64,000 bases of DNA from the NCBI RefSeq assembly GCF_000785535.1, contig NZ_CP007595.1, positions 682,001 to 746,000 of the forward strand. Reading direction: 5' to 3'. The stretch is from Arthrobacter sp. PAMC 25486. Its GTDB lineage: Bacteria > Actinomycetota > Actinomycetes > Actinomycetales > Micrococcaceae. The position numbers and the translations under genes are program-made. Positions 17,513 to 27,435 of the stretch are shown here, in pieces. Within the stretch, counting starts at the first letter, position 1; each line of letters opens with the position of its first letter. The notes under the pieces were generated by a model. The model did not search any database. It saw only the letters and a program-made list of their open reading frames with translations, and had not been told where the DNA came from.

Positions 17513-18460
17513 GTGAGTCAAAACAACACGGCAGTGCGGAACTTTATCGAGAAACTGCCCACGACCGTCACCCCCGCCATCAAGCGGCTGAGCGTGGCAT
17601 CCCTAATCGGCCAGGGCGTGCTGATCGTCTCCGGCGGTGTGGTGCGTGTGACGGGTTCCGGACTTGGCTGCCCCACCTGGCCCAAGTGCACGGCCGACTC
17701 CTTGACCAACACGCCCGCGATGGGCATCCACGGCGTCATTGAATTCGCCAACCGCACGCTGACCTTTGCGCTGGCCGCCGTCGGGCTGGTCCTGCTGGTC
17801 ATGCTGTGGAACCTGCGCAAGGAACGCAAGGACCTGTTCGGCCTGGCGCTCTGCCTGCTGGCCGTCATTCCGGCCCAGGCAGTCATTGGCGGCATCACCG
17901 TTCTGACGGGCCTGAATCCGTACGTTGTGAGCCTGCACTTCCTCGTCTCGGCGGCCCTGGTGGTGGTCTCGATGCTCCTGGTGAACAGGGCTTACGGGCG
18001 CACAGGGGCCACAGCTCCGGCGCTTCCCCGGCCGCGACCGCTCATCCGCCAGCTCAGTGTGGTTGCCGCCGTCACGAGCTACCTTGCTGTGGTCCTTGGC
18101 ACGCTGGTGACGGGATCCGGCCCGCACTCAGGCGATTCCACCTCGCCGCGCATGGAACTGGACGGCTACCTGGCCACCCGCCTCCACGCCATCCCCGCGT
18201 ACGTGCTGGTCGCCGCGGCCCTGCTGCTGGTCATCCTGCTGTGGCGCAACGGCAGGGGCGACATCCTGCGTAACGCGGCCCTCCTGCTATTCGTCTCGGT
18301 CCTGTTCCAGGGCGTCATCGGCTACTGGCAGTACTTCACCGGCATCCCCATCCTGCTGGTCATTGTGCACATGTTCGGAGCCTCGCTCATGCTGTCCGTC
18401 GCCACCAACATGGTCGACGTGGCCTTGCGCCGCGGCAAGGATGCTGTGCCCGCCAAGTAG
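17513..18460 (+). CDS. ctaA: Heme A synthase (COX15/CtaA family)
   Basis: From GTG 17513 (AAAGG about 10 nt upstream) the product is 315 aa with about eight TM segments. The CtaA motif GGVVRVTGSGLGCPTWPKC provides the extracytoplasmic Cys pair near the heme O site. Conserved His residues in GIHGVIEFANR, SLHFLVS, RLHAIP and IVHMFGAS are the heme ligands. CtaA oxidises the C8 methyl of heme O to give heme A for aa3-type cytochrome oxidase. It ends the operon with the ABC pair and is convergent with ctaB across a repeat-rich gap. Confidence 0.93.
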   Translation: MSQNNTAVRNFIEKLPTTVTPAIKRLSVASLIGQGVLIVSGGVVRVTGSGLGCPTWPKCTADSLTNTPAMGIHGVIEFANRTLTFALAAVGLVLLVMLWNLRKERKDLFGLALCLLAVIPAQAVIGGITVLTGLNPYVVSLHFLVSAALVVVSMLLVNRAYGRTGATAPALPRPRPLIRQLSVVAAVTSYLAVVLGTLVTGSGPHSGDSTSPRMELDGYLATRLHAIPAYVLVAAALLLVILLWRNGRGDILRNAALLLFVSVLFQGVIGYWQYFTGIPILLVIVHMFGASLMLSVATNMVDVALRRGKDAVPAK

Positions 18461-18489
18461 TTAGTGGCGGCACTCACGGTTTAATTCAC

Positions 18490-18534
18490 GCACGACGGCG
18501 GCCGGCGACTCCCACACGGGGGCCGCCGGCCGCT
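18490..18534 (+). terminator. ctaA terminator hairpin; left copy of a 45-bp inverted element
   Basis: A GC-rich stem (GCGGCCGGC pairing with GCCGGCCGC) is followed by CTTTT, a plausible ctaA terminator. The 45-bp sequence matches the reverse complement of 19412-19456 at 40 of 45 positions. Confidence 0.65.
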
Positions 18535-18557
18535 TTTGTGCTTCATACGCCTGTACA

Positions 18558-18870
18558 GGAGTCCCTGGGACCCCGCACGGCGCCGCCTGGGCCGCTGCTG
18601 GACTCCACTGGGCTCCACTGAGCGAAAATGATGCCGATCCCGCCTTCTGAGCCCGGGATCGGTGTCATTTTGCGGGATCGGTGTCATTTCCTTCCGCCAC
18701 GTGCAATGCAGGTGGTTACGGACTGTGAAGGACGCCGACAAGGGGCGCTTATAGGGACCCTGAAGATGGGCGGCGTGTGCTGAAAGGTCCGCCGCGTGCT
18801 GAAAGGGACGGTGCTTGCGTAAACGGCCGGTGGTGGACGGCCGTCTTTTTGCGCAAACACGGTCCCTTTT
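18558..18870 (+). repeat. Copy A of a 315-bp direct repeat
   Basis: This unit recurs at 19032-19347 with roughly 85-90% identity by eye. It contains one hairpin with arms AAAATGATGCCGATCCCG and CGGGATCGGTGTCATTTT (18625-18671), an extra right arm in tandem (to about 18689), and a long imperfect hairpin at its end (18802-18870, arms beginning AAAGGGACGGTG and ending ACGGTCCCTTT). No ORF is conserved between the copies. Confidence 0.8.
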
Positions 18871-19031
18871 GTTTCCGTTTACATTCAGCACCCAATAAAC
18901 AAGTCCGTCAGGGCGCTCCGGGGGCAGGAAATATGATTCGCCGCCGGTGGACAGGTGGCGAATGATATTGTCTGCCCCCGTACGGGAGGAACCGGGGCGG
19001 TGCCCAGGTTCCTCGAGATGCCTGCCCCGCC

Positions 19032-19347
19032 TGGACTCCTTGGGACCCCGCACGGCGCCACCCGGCTCCACTGGAATCCACTGGGCTCCACTGACTGAAA
19101 ATGATGCCGATCCCGCCTTCTGATCCCGGGATTCCCGGTGTCATTTTGCGGGATCGGTGTGAATTCCTTCCGGCACGTGGCCATGCCGGTGGATACGGAC
19201 TGTGAAGGACGCCGAGAAGGGGCGCTGACAGGGAACCTGAAGATGGACGGCGTGTGCTGAAAGGTCCGCCGCGTGCTAAAAGGGACGGTGCTTGCGTAAA
19301 CGGGCGGTGGTGGACGGCCGTCTTTTTGCGCAAACACGGTCCCTTTT
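19032..19347 (+). repeat. Copy B of a 315-bp direct repeat
   Basis: This is the second copy of the unit at 18558-18870, with the same order of hairpins. The first hairpin has short insertions in its right arm; the terminal hairpin at about 19278-19347 is well kept. The copies are separated by about 160 bp holding other hairpins. Confidence 0.8.
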
Positions 19348-19411
19348 GAGTTCCAAGCTGGAATACCGTGTCCTTGCGGACTTCCGGGCGCAGCAACCCT
19401 ACTTAAGCAAC

Positions 19412-19456
19412 AGCGGCCGGCAACTTCCGTGTGGGAGTTGCCGGCCGCCGTCGTGC
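19412..19456 (-). terminator. ctaB terminator hairpin; right copy of a 45-bp inverted element
   Basis: Arms GCGGCCGGCAAC and GTTGCCGGCCGC form a perfect 12-bp stem 42 bp downstream of the ctaB stop. The element is inverted relative to 18490-18534, so the two convergent genes appear to end in copies of the same terminator. Confidence 0.65.
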
Positions 19457-19497
19457 CTCAAAGGAGGGTGCGCCGTGACCGGCGCGCGGTAGAAAAA

Positions 19498-20472
19498 CTA
19501 GCCCATCAGGGCGGAACCCACAAAGGGATCCACGGCGAGGGACAGGAAAACCAGCGTCAGGTACGTGATGGAGGCGTGAAAAACTTTCATGGCGTTCTTC
19601 TTCGTCACGAGGTCCTTCTTGGAGTTGCTGTACAGGACGTGGGCCTCGTACAGGAACCAGGCACCTGCGGCCGCGGCCGTGACGGTGTAAACAATGCCGG
19701 CACCACCGAGCGGGATCATCAGCAGCGAGCAAACCACCATGGCCCAGGTGTACAAAACAACCTGCACGGCGACCGTGCGTGAACCCGCAATAGCGCCAAG
19801 CATGGGGACGTTGACGGCGTTGTAGTCGTCGCTGTAGCGCATGGACAGCGGCCAGTAGTGTGGGGGCGTCCACAGGAAAATGATCATGAACAAGATGACG
19901 GCGGGCCACTGGATGGTGTTGGTGACGGCCGCCCAGGCAATGAGGACGGGGAAGCAGCCTGCGGCGCCGCCCCAAACGATGTTCTGGCTCGTGCGGCGTT
20001 TGAGGATGAGCGAGTACACCACGACGTACACGAAGATGGCACCGATGCCCAGCATGCCTGTCAGCGGGTTGACGCTCCAGAGCAGCGCCACCGCGAGGAC
20101 CGTCAGAACCCAGGAGAACACGAGGGCTTCGCGGGGCGTGATGACGCCGGTGACCAGCGGCCGCTTGGATGTGCGGTTCATGACCTTGTCAATGTCGCGG
20201 TCAATGTAGCAGTTGAAGGCGCCGGATGCGCCGGCGGCCAGTGCACCACCGACCATCGTGGCGACCATGAGCCACAGGCTGGGAACGCCGCTCTTGCCGG
20301 CAAAGCCGTGCGCGTAAAACATCGTGGGCAGGGTGGTGACGAGCAAGAGTTCTACAACCCTCGGCTTGGTCAGTGCCAAGTAACCCTTGGCTTTTTCCGA
20401 AAAACCGATCGACGACCGCCCTGCGGTTTCGGCCGCCGGGGTATGTGTTGCACTCACGTGTGTTGTCACCAT
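19498..20472 (-). CDS. ctaB: Heme O synthase (protoheme IX farnesyltransferase)
   Basis: The 324-aa product has about nine TM segments and the UbiA-type prenyltransferase motifs [15 protein letters not shown] (first Asp-rich motif) and [17 protein letters not shown] with the following conserved loop. It transfers a farnesyl group from FPP to heme B; CtaA then converts heme O to heme A. The N-terminal 30 residues are polar and variable. It is divergent from tkt and convergent with ctaA. Confidence 0.93.
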   Translation of the reverse strand: MVTTHVSATHTPAAETAGRSSIGFSEKAKGYLALTKPRVVELLLVTTLPTMFYAHGFAGKSGVPSLWLMVATMVGGALAAGASGAFNCYIDRDIDKVMNRTSKRPLVTGVITPREALVFSWVLTVLAVALLWSVNPLTGMLGIGAIFVYVVVYSLILKRRTSQNIVWGGAAGCFPVLIAWAAVTNTIQWPAVILFMIIFLWTPPHYWPLSMRYSDDYNAVNVPMLGAIAGSRTVAVQVVLYTWAMVVCSLLMIPLGGAGIVYTVTAAAAGAWFLYEAHVLYSNSKKDLVTKKNAMKVFHASITYLTLVFLSLAVDPFVGSALMG

Positions 20473-20847
20473 GTTTTCATCGTTGGTTCCGCCGCAGAAA
20501 GTTCATGCGGTACAGCGGGCCGGTCCCGGGATGGATTTCCTGCGCGCCAAGTACTTATCATAGCCGCCCGTTCTGTGACAGCAGAAAAAATTCATATGTC
20601 AAGGCGCGGTCTTGCTGTTCTCAACATATGAAAACCAATCACGTTTGGCGTCCCGACTCGTGTAACTTTGATTGTGTCCGGGCTCGCAGGCGCGCCACGT
20701 CGCCTGATCCCTGCACGAGTTGATTCTTAAGATCACTGCTGCAAGACCGGAAAGCGCACGTGGTGCGGGCGCCAGTGAGAATTTCGCCACAGCGCGTGCT
20801 TGCCTTGAATTTGCAACGTTTTTGCCCATAACGAGAGGGACCTGTCA
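20473..20847. promoter_or_regulatory. Divergent ctaB/tkt intergenic region
   Basis: No gene is supported in these 375 bp, which are more AT-rich than their surroundings. The octamers TTCATATG (20591-20598) and CATATGAA (20625-20632) form a spaced inverted repeat that could bind a dimeric regulator. Promoters for both genes must lie here, but I cannot assign clear -35/-10 pairs. Confidence 0.4.
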
Positions 20848-22974
20848 GTGTCACATCTGGAATTGCCAACGTTTACCTGGACCGCCACCGATCAGCGCGC
20901 AGTGGACACTGCCCGAATTTTGGCCGCTGACGCCGTTGAGAAGGTTGGCAACGGCCACCCGGGCACTGCCATGTCATTGGCTCCCGCCGCATACCTGCTG
21001 TTCCAGAAGGTCATGCGCATCGACCCGAAGAACCCCGACTGGCTGGGCCGCGACCGCTTCATCCTCTCACCCGGCCACACGTCGCTGACGCTGTACGTGC
21101 AGCTGTTCCTGTCCGGCTATGGCCTGGAACTTTCCGATCTTGAAGCCCTGCGCACCTGGGGCTCGCTGACCCCCGGCCACCCCGAGTACAAGCACACGGC
21201 CGGCGTGGAAATCACCACGGGTCCGCTCGGCCAGGGCCTTGCCTCCGCCGTCGGCTTCGCCTACTCCCAGCGCCGCATGCGCGGGCTGATGGACCCCGAC
21301 GCCGCACCCGGCACCAGCCCCTTCGACCACACCGTGTGGGTCATCGCCTCCGACGGCGACCTCCAGGAAGGTGTCACCAGCGAGGCTTCCAGCCTGGCCG
21401 GGCACCAGGAGCTGGGCAACATGGTTGTCATCTACGACTCCAACCACATCTCCATCGAAGATGACACCAACATTGCGTACTCCGAGGATGTCCTCAAGCG
21501 CTACGAGGCCTACGGCTGGCATGTGCAGCGTGTCGACTGGACGAAGACCGGCGAATACGTTGAGGACGTGGCCGAACTGCACGGCGCCCTCGCGGCCGCC
21601 AAGGCAGAGACGTCCAAGCCCTCCATCATTTCCTTGCGCACCATCATCGGCTACCCCGCCCCCAAGAAGCAGAACACCGGCGCCATTCACGGCTCCGCCC
21701 TGGGTGCTGCGGAGGTTGCCGCCGTCAAGGAAGTACTGGGCTTCGACCCGGAAAAGCACTTCGACGTGGAGCCCGCAGTCCTGGATCACACACGCCAGCT
21801 TGTTGACCGCGGCGCCGCGGCACGTGAAGAGTGGAACGCCGGCTTCACCGCCTGGCAGGGCGCCAACCCCGAGAACGCGGCACTCCTTGAGCGCATCGAG
21901 AAGAAGGAACTGCCAGCCGGCTGGGAAGAAAACCTGCCCGCCTTCGAAGGCGGCAAGGATGTCTCCACCCGTGCGGCCTCCGGCAAGGTGCTGAACGCCA
22001 TTGGCGGCGTGCTCCCTGAACTGTGGGGCGGCTCCTGCGACCTCGCCGGGTCCAACAACACCACCATTGAGGGCGGCGGCTCCTTCGTGCCAGCCTCCAA
22101 ACAGACCGACACCTGGTCCGGTGGCCCGTACGGCCGTGTCCTGCACTTCGGCATCCGCGAGCACGCTGCCGCCTCGATCGTCAACGGCATCCACCTGAGC
22201 GGACCCACGCGGGCCTTCTCCGGCACGTTCTTGATCTTCAGCGACTACCAGCGCCCGGCCGTGCGTCTCTCGGCACTGATGGGTGTCCCGTCCATCTACG
22301 TGTGGACGCACGACTCCATTGGCCTCGGCGAGGACGGCCCCACCCATCAGCCGGTGGAGCAGCTCGCCAGCCTGCGCGCCATCCCGGGCCTGGACGTTGT
22401 CCGCCCCGGCGACGCCAACGAGGTCTCGGCGTCCTGGAAGAAGATCCTGGAAACCAAGGACAACCCGGCCGGCATCGTGCTGACCCGCCAGAACATCCCC
22501 ACCTACGCCCGCGGCACCGGTGCCGCCACGGCCACCGAGTTCGCAACGGCTGAGCTGGTGGAAAAGGGCGGTTACGTCCTGGCTGAAGCAGTGTCCGACG
22601 GCGCAATCGTCACCCCTGCGGTCATCCTGATCGCCACAGGCTCAGAGGTCCAGTTGGCTGTTGATGCGCGCGAGGCCCTCGCCGCCGAAGGCATCGCCGC
22701 CCGCGTCGTGTCCATGCCGTGTGTTGAGTGGTTCAACGCCCAGCCGGCCGACTACCGCGAGCAGGTCCTGCCGAAGGCCGTCAAGGCCCGCGTCTCGGTT
22801 GAGGCCGGACTGGCCTTGGGCTGGCGCGAATTTGTGGGTGACGCAGGCCGCTCCATCTCCCTCGAGCACTTTGGTGCCTCAGCCGACTACAAGGTGTTGT
22901 TCAACGAATTCGGCATCACCACAGAGGCTGTCACGGCAGCTGCCAAGGACTCCCTGGCCGACGCCAACTCCTAG
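20848..22974 (+). CDS. tkt: Transketolase
   Basis: The 708-aa protein begins at GTG 20848 after GAGAGGGA (20833-20840). The transketolase signatures [18 protein letters not shown] near the N-terminus, the thiamine diphosphate motif [15 protein letters not shown], and the pyrimidine-domain segment around [21 protein letters not shown] are intact. It transfers two-carbon units between sugar phosphates in the non-oxidative pentose phosphate pathway. It heads the tkt-tal-pgi-zwf-opcA-pgl operon and is followed by a GC-rich hairpin (22991-23033). Confidence 0.96.
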   Translation: MSHLELPTFTWTATDQRAVDTARILAADAVEKVGNGHPGTAMSLAPAAYLLFQKVMRIDPKNPDWLGRDRFILSPGHTSLTLYVQLFLSGYGLELSDLEALRTWGSLTPGHPEYKHTAGVEITTGPLGQGLASAVGFAYSQRRMRGLMDPDAAPGTSPFDHTVWVIASDGDLQEGVTSEASSLAGHQELGNMVVIYDSNHISIEDDTNIAYSEDVLKRYEAYGWHVQRVDWTKTGEYVEDVAELHGALAAAKAETSKPSIISLRTIIGYPAPKKQNTGAIHGSALGAAEVAAVKEVLGFDPEKHFDVEPAVLDHTRQLVDRGAAAREEWNAGFTAWQGANPENAALLERIEKKELPAGWEENLPAFEGGKDVSTRAASGKVLNAIGGVLPELWGGSCDLAGSNNTTIEGGGSFVPASKQTDTWSGGPYGRVLHFGIREHAAASIVNGIHLSGPTRAFSGTFLIFSDYQRPAVRLSALMGVPSIYVWTHDSIGLGEDGPTHQPVEQLASLRAIPGLDVVRPGDANEVSASWKKILETKDNPAGIVLTRQNIPTYARGTGAATATEFATAELVEKGGYVLAEAVSDGAIVTPAVILIATGSEVQLAVDAREALAAEGIAARVVSMPCVEWFNAQPADYREQVLPKAVKARVSVEAGLALGWREFVGDAGRSISLEHFGASADYKVLFNEFGITTEAVTAAAKDSLADANS

Positions 22975-22990
22975 CAGCACCCAGTTTTTC

Positions 22991-23033
22991 CCTGCTGCCG
23001 CCGGTCGCCGTCACGGCGGCGGGCGGCAGCAGG
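22991..23033 (+). terminator. Hairpin between tkt and tal
   Basis: Arms CCTGCTGCCGCC and GGCGGCAGCAGG are perfectly complementary, with an inner GCCGTC/GGCGGC stem possible. No U tract follows, so it may attenuate or stabilise the transcript rather than end it. Confidence 0.5.
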
Positions 23034-23108
23034 AATAGAACACGTCACCTGCAGTGCTTATACAAGCAGGGACCACCATCCCCAGGACATCCTAAGGAAG
23101 AACGCATA

Positions 23109-24230
23109 ATGAGCAATGTAACTCCCACCGCCGCACTCTCCGCCGCTGGTGTTTCAATCTGGCTTGATGACCTCTCCCGCGAACGCCTGAACAGCGGCAG
23201 CCTGGCCAAGCTCATCGAAGAGAAGAACGTTGTTGGCGTGACCACCAACCCCAGCATCTTTGAAGCAGCCATCACCAAGAGCGACCTTTACAAGCCGGAG
23301 CTGAAGAAGTTCTCCGCCGCGGGCATCAACGCCGAAGATGCAGTCTTTGAAATCACCACGTCCGACGTTGCCGACGGCTGCGACCTGTTCGCGCCCATCG
23401 CCGCAGCCACCAAGGGTGTTGACGGCCGCGTCTCCATCGAGGTTGATCCCCGCAAGGCGTGGGACACCGACGGCACGTTCGCCGAGGCCAAGCGCCTGTA
23501 TGCGAAGGTCAACAAGAAGAATGTTTACATCAAGATTCCCGCCACGCTTGAAGGCCTGGAAGCCATCACCTCAACACTGGGTGAGGGTATCAGCGTCAAC
23601 GTGACCCTGATCTTCTCCCTCGACCGCTACCGCGCCGTCATGAACGCGTTCCTCAGCGGCCTCGAGCTGGCCAAGGCCAACGGCCACAACCTGGCAGACA
23701 TCCACTCCGTCGCCTCCTTCTTCGTCTCCCGCGTGGACTTGGAGATCGATGCCCGCCTCGACGCCATCGGCACCGAGGAAGCCGCCTCCCTGAAGGGCAA
23801 GGCCGGACTGGCCAACGCCCGCCTCGCCTACCAGGCCTTCGAAGAAGTTTTCTCCTCCGAGCGCTGGGCACTGCTGGCCGACGCCGGCGCCCTCCCCCAG
23901 CGTCCCCTGTGGGCCTCCACCGGAGTGAAGAACCCGGCCTACCCCGACACCCTGTACGTGACCGAACTGGTCGCCGCCAACGTTGTCAACACCATGCCGG
24001 AGAAGACCCTCGACGCCGCGTTTGACCACGGCGTTGTCACCGGCGACACCATCACCGGCAACTACGAGGCCTCCAACGCCCTGCTGAACCAGCTCGAAGG
24101 CCTGGGCATCTCCTACAACGAGGTCGTCAACCTGCTCGAGACCGAAGGCCTGGACAAGTTCGTGGCCAGCTGGAAGGACCTGCTCAACCATGTGCAGGAA
24201 GCCCTCGACGCAGCAGGCGCGGAAGGCTAG
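23109..24230 (+). CDS. tal: Transaldolase
   Basis: The 373-aa product matches the actinobacterial class: [16 protein letters not shown] near the N-terminus, [11 protein letters not shown], the Schiff-base Lys in [15 protein letters not shown] and the [15 protein letters not shown] strand. It exchanges three-carbon units between sedoheptulose 7-phosphate and glyceraldehyde 3-phosphate. AGGAAG lies just upstream of the ATG. It is 134 bp downstream of tkt and 6 bp upstream of pgi. Confidence 0.96.
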   Translation: MSNVTPTAALSAAGVSIWLDDLSRERLNSGSLAKLIEEKNVVGVTTNPSIFEAAITKSDLYKPELKKFSAAGINAEDAVFEITTSDVADGCDLFAPIAAATKGVDGRVSIEVDPRKAWDTDGTFAEAKRLYAKVNKKNVYIKIPATLEGLEAITSTLGEGISVNVTLIFSLDRYRAVMNAFLSGLELAKANGHNLADIHSVASFFVSRVDLEIDARLDAIGTEEAASLKGKAGLANARLAYQAFEEVFSSERWALLADAGALPQRPLWASTGVKNPAYPDTLYVTELVAANVVNTMPEKTLDAAFDHGVVTGDTITGNYEASNALLNQLEGLGISYNEVVNLLETEGLDKFVASWKDLLNHVQEALDAAGAEG

Positions 24231-24236
24231 AGACCA

Positions 24237-25874
24237 ATGACATCACTGGCATTTGCGGCCACGGGTGCCGCCCAAGAGGCCGGGGCAACCCACCTCATGA
24301 CGCTTGTGGCAGACCAGGTCGCCTCACGCATTTTCGCGAAGGACGCCACCTTGTGGGGCGCCGACGCGGAAGCCGAGTCGGCCATCCGGCTCGGCTGGGT
24401 GGAAGCCCCCGAGGTTTCCGCCCCCCTGCTGGAGGAGATCACCGCCCTGCGCGATGAACTGCGCAGCGAAGGCGTCAACCACATTGTGCTGTGCGGCATG
24501 GGCGGTTCGTCACTGGCACCCGAGGTCATCACGGCCACGTCCGGCGTCGAGCTCACCGTCCTTGACAGCACCGATCCGGACCAGGTCCGGGCCGCGATCA
24601 GCGACCGTCTCGCCACCACGGCCATCGTGGTCTCCTCGAAGTCGGGTTCCACGCTGGAAACCGATTCGCAGCGCCGCATCTTCGAGCAGGAGTTCACCGC
24701 CGCAGGCTTGGACGCGAAGTCGCGCATCATCATCGTGACGGACCCCGGCTCACCGTTGGACGGCTCCGCCCGCGAGGCCGGCTACCGCAAGGTCTTCAAC
24801 GCAGACCCCAACGTTGGCGGGCGCTACTCCGGCCTGACCGCGTTTGGCCTGGTTCCCTCCGGCCTGGCCGGCGTGGACCTGGCTGCACTGCTTGACTCTG
24901 CCGAGGAAGCCGCCGAGATGCTGCGTGATGACGACGTCGACAACGTCGGCCTGCGCCTGGCTGCCGCCCTGGGCGGCACGTCGCCGCTGCGCAACAAGAT
25001 CGTGATCGTCGACGAGGGTTCGGGCATGGTTGGTTTTGCCGACTGGGCCGAACAGCTCATCGCCGAGTCCACGGGCAAGCTGGGCACGGGTGTCCTGCCC
25101 GTCGTTGCCGATGCGGACTCCCCCGAGGTCACCTCCGGTGCCGCCGACGTCCTGGTGGTCCGGCTGGTTGCCGGGGACGCCGACGTCGAGCTTCGTGAGA
25201 ACGAGGTCAGCATCGCCGGGGACCTTGGCGCGCAGCTGATGGTGTGGGAATTCGCCACGGCCGTCGCTGGCCGCCTGCTGGGCATCAACCCGTTTGACCA
25301 GCCCGATGTGGAGGCAGCCAAGACCGCAGCCCGCGGCCTGCTCGACGCCACCCCGGCAACTACGCCGGCGCTATTCACCGACGGTGCCATTGAGGTGCGC
25401 ACTGCCAACGACGACGCCGGATGGCTGGCTGGCGCCTCCACCGTCACCGAGGCGCTGGCCGCCTTGGCCGGGACGCTGGGTGCTGATGGCTACCTCAGTG
25501 TGCAGGTCTACCTTGACCGTCTGGCGTACGCACCGCTGGAGGAGATCCGCAACGAGCTGGCCTCGGCCACCTCACGCCCCGTCACGTTTGGTTGGGGACC
25601 GCGGTTCCTGCACTCCACCGGACAGTTCCACAAGGGTGGCCCTGCCGTGGGTGTATTCCTGCAGGTTACGGGCACGGCCACGGAGGATTTGGCTATTCCG
25701 GATCGTCCGTTTAGCTTTGGGGAGCTGATTGCAGCCCAGGCCGCTGGCGACGCTGCAGTGCTGGCCGACCATGGTCGCCCGGTCCTGCGCCTTCACCTGA
25801 CGGACACGGCTGCCGGTGTCGCACAACTTAAGACTGCGGTGACCGCACTTCCCGGCCGCCACCTAGACGCATAA
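24237..25874 (+). CDS. pgi: Glucose-6-phosphate isomerase
   Basis: The 545-aa protein carries SIS-type sugar isomerase domains: CGMGGSSLAPEV for phosphate binding, SSKSGSTLET as the second signature, and the C-terminal GWGPRFLHSTGQFHKGG region with the catalytic His/Lys. This form resembles the isomerase half of bifunctional transaldolase/isomerase proteins, consistent with its place directly after tal. It interconverts glucose 6-phosphate and fructose 6-phosphate, tying the pathway to glycolysis. Confidence 0.9.
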   Translation: MTSLAFAATGAAQEAGATHLMTLVADQVASRIFAKDATLWGADAEAESAIRLGWVEAPEVSAPLLEEITALRDELRSEGVNHIVLCGMGGSSLAPEVITATSGVELTVLDSTDPDQVRAAISDRLATTAIVVSSKSGSTLETDSQRRIFEQEFTAAGLDAKSRIIIVTDPGSPLDGSAREAGYRKVFNADPNVGGRYSGLTAFGLVPSGLAGVDLAALLDSAEEAAEMLRDDDVDNVGLRLAAALGGTSPLRNKIVIVDEGSGMVGFADWAEQLIAESTGKLGTGVLPVVADADSPEVTSGAADVLVVRLVAGDADVELRENEVSIAGDLGAQLMVWEFATAVAGRLLGINPFDQPDVEAAKTAARGLLDATPATTPALFTDGAIEVRTANDDAGWLAGASTVTEALAALAGTLGADGYLSVQVYLDRLAYAPLEEIRNELASATSRPVTFGWGPRFLHSTGQFHKGGPAVGVFLQVTGTATEDLAIPDRPFSFGELIAAQAAGDAAVLADHGRPVLRLHLTDTAAGVAQLKTAVTALPGRHLDA

Positions 25875-25890
25875 GGCTGCTTCCCAACAG

Positions 25891-27435
25891 ATGTCCACTT
25901 CTGCCACAACACATAGTGAAAACCCGCTCCGGGACAGCCGCGACCGCCGGCTGTCCCGGGTTGCGGGCCCGTCGTCCCTGGTGCTCTTTGGAGTGACCGG
26001 GGACCTGGCGCGCAAGAAGCTCATGCCCGCCGTTTACGACTTGGCCAACCGCGGCCTGTTGCCCCCCAGTTTTGCGTTGGTGGGTTTCGGCCGCAGGGAC
26101 TGGTCCGATGCGCAGTTTGCCGCAGAGGTCAAGGCCTCCGTGGAGGCACACTGCCGCACGCCCTTCGATGAGTCGGTCTGGAACCAGCTCTGTGAAGGCA
26201 TCCGCTTTGTCCAGGGCGAGTTTGATGACCACGCTGCGTTTGAGCGGCTCAAGTCAACTCTCGCCGAGCTGGATGAGGGCCGCGGCACCCGCGGCAACCA
26301 TGCCTTCTACCTGTCCATCCCGCCCAAGGCTTTTGAGTTGGTGTGCCGCCAGCTTTCCGAGCACGGGCTGGCACAGACGGAGGATGAGAGCTGGCGCCGC
26401 GTCGTCATTGAAAAGCCGTTTGGCCACAACCTTGAGTCGGCACGCGCCCTGAACGACATTGTGGAATCCGTGTTCCCTGCGGATGCCGTCTTTAGGATTG
26501 ACCACTACCTCGGCAAGGAAACGGTCCAGAACATTCTGGCCCTGCGCTTTGCCAACCAGTTCTTTGAACCGCTGTGGAACGCCAATTATGTGGACCACGT
26601 GCAGATCACCATGGCAGAGGATATTGGCACGGGAGGACGTGCAGGCTATTACGACGGCGTGGGTGCTGCCCGCGACGTCCTACAAAACCACCTGCTCCAG
26701 CTGCTGGCACTGACGGCGATGGAGGAGCCCATTTCCTTCAACGCGGACCACCTGCGGGCCGAAAAGGAAAAGGTGCTGGCCGCCGTCAAGCTTCCCGAGG
26801 ACCTCTCAACCCACTCGGCGCGCGGCCAATTTGCCGGCGGCTGGCAGGGCGGCGAGCAGGTCCAGGGCTACTTGGAGGAGGAGGGCATACCCGCCAACTC
26901 CACCACCGAAACTTATGCCGCCGTGCGCCTGGACATCCACACCCGGCGCTGGGCAGGGGTGCCGTTCTACCTGCGCGCCGGCAAGCGCCTGGGCCGGCGC
27001 GTCACCGAAATCGCGGTCGTGTTCAAGCGTGCACCCAACCTGCTGTTCACCGACCATGCCGAGGATGACTTTGGCCAAAACGCCGTCGTCATCCGCGTTC
27101 AGCCGGACGAGGGTGTCACCATCCGCTTCGGCTCCAAGGTGCCGGGCACGCAGATGGAAGTTCGCGACGTCACCATGGACTTTGGTTACGGGCACGCGTT
27201 CACCGAGTCCAGCCCCGAGGCGTATGAACGCCTCATCCTGGATGTGTTACTGGGCGAGCCGCCACTGTTCCCCCGGCATGAAGAAGTTGAGCTGTCCTGG
27301 AAGATCCTTGACCCGTTCGAGGAATTCTGGGCAGCCGAGGGCATTCAGCCCGAAAGCTATGAGCCGGGCAGCTGGGGACCAGCCTCAGCCGACGAGCTCC
27401 TGAAGCGAGATGGAAGGACGTGGCGGCGACCATGA
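25891..27435 (+). CDS. zwf: Glucose-6-phosphate 1-dehydrogenase
   Basis: The 514-aa protein has the nucleotide-binding start FGVTGDLARKKLMPAVYDL and the active-site motif RIDHYLGKETVQNI. It oxidises glucose 6-phosphate to 6-phosphogluconolactone and makes NADPH. The downstream opcA gene overlaps its stop by four bases, consistent with the requirement for OpcA in actinobacteria. No gnd (6-phosphogluconate dehydrogenase) lies in the operon, so the following oxidative step must be encoded elsewhere. Confidence 0.96.
   Translation: MSTSATTHSENPLRDSRDRRLSRVAGPSSLVLFGVTGDLARKKLMPAVYDLANRGLLPPSFALVGFGRRDWSDAQFAAEVKASVEAHCRTPFDESVWNQLCEGIRFVQGEFDDHAAFERLKSTLAELDEGRGTRGNHAFYLSIPPKAFELVCRQLSEHGLAQTEDESWRRVVIEKPFGHNLESARALNDIVESVFPADAVFRIDHYLGKETVQNILALRFANQFFEPLWNANYVDHVQITMAEDIGTGGRAGYYDGVGAARDVLQNHLLQLLALTAMEEPISFNADHLRAEKEKVLAAVKLPEDLSTHSARGQFAGGWQGGEQVQGYLEEEGIPANSTTETYAAVRLDIHTRRWAGVPFYLRAGKRLGRRVTEIAVVFKRAPNLLFTDHAEDDFGQNAVVIRVQPDEGVTIRFGSKVPGTQMEVRDVTMDFGYGHAFTESSPEAYERLILDVLLGEPPLFPRHEEVELSWKILDPFEEFWAAEGIQPESYEPGSWGPASADELLKRDGRTWRRP

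Larger units (their letters stand above)
18461..19497. other. Gene-free 1-kb gap between ctaA and ctaB filled with repeats
   Basis: No open frame here has a ribosome binding site or family match; frames that stay open run through the repeats. The gap holds inverted 45-bp elements at each end, two direct copies of a 313-316-bp unit, and further hairpins between the copies (18920-18979 imperfect; 18986-19014 with perfect 8-bp arms). The components are listed separately. Confidence 0.8.

Noticed and set aside
18481..19396. Several minus-strand frames of 150-196 codons in the ctaA-ctaB gap
   Set aside because: They are translations of the repeats, differ between copies, and lack start signals.
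18490..19456. Insertion sequence
   Set aside because: The inverted ends suggest one, but no transposase remnant or clear target-site duplication was seen, so it is reported only as a repeat array.
21067..22347. A 426-codon minus-strand open frame inside tkt
   Set aside because: It is antisense to a well-conserved transketolase and has a low-complexity Gly/Val-rich product.
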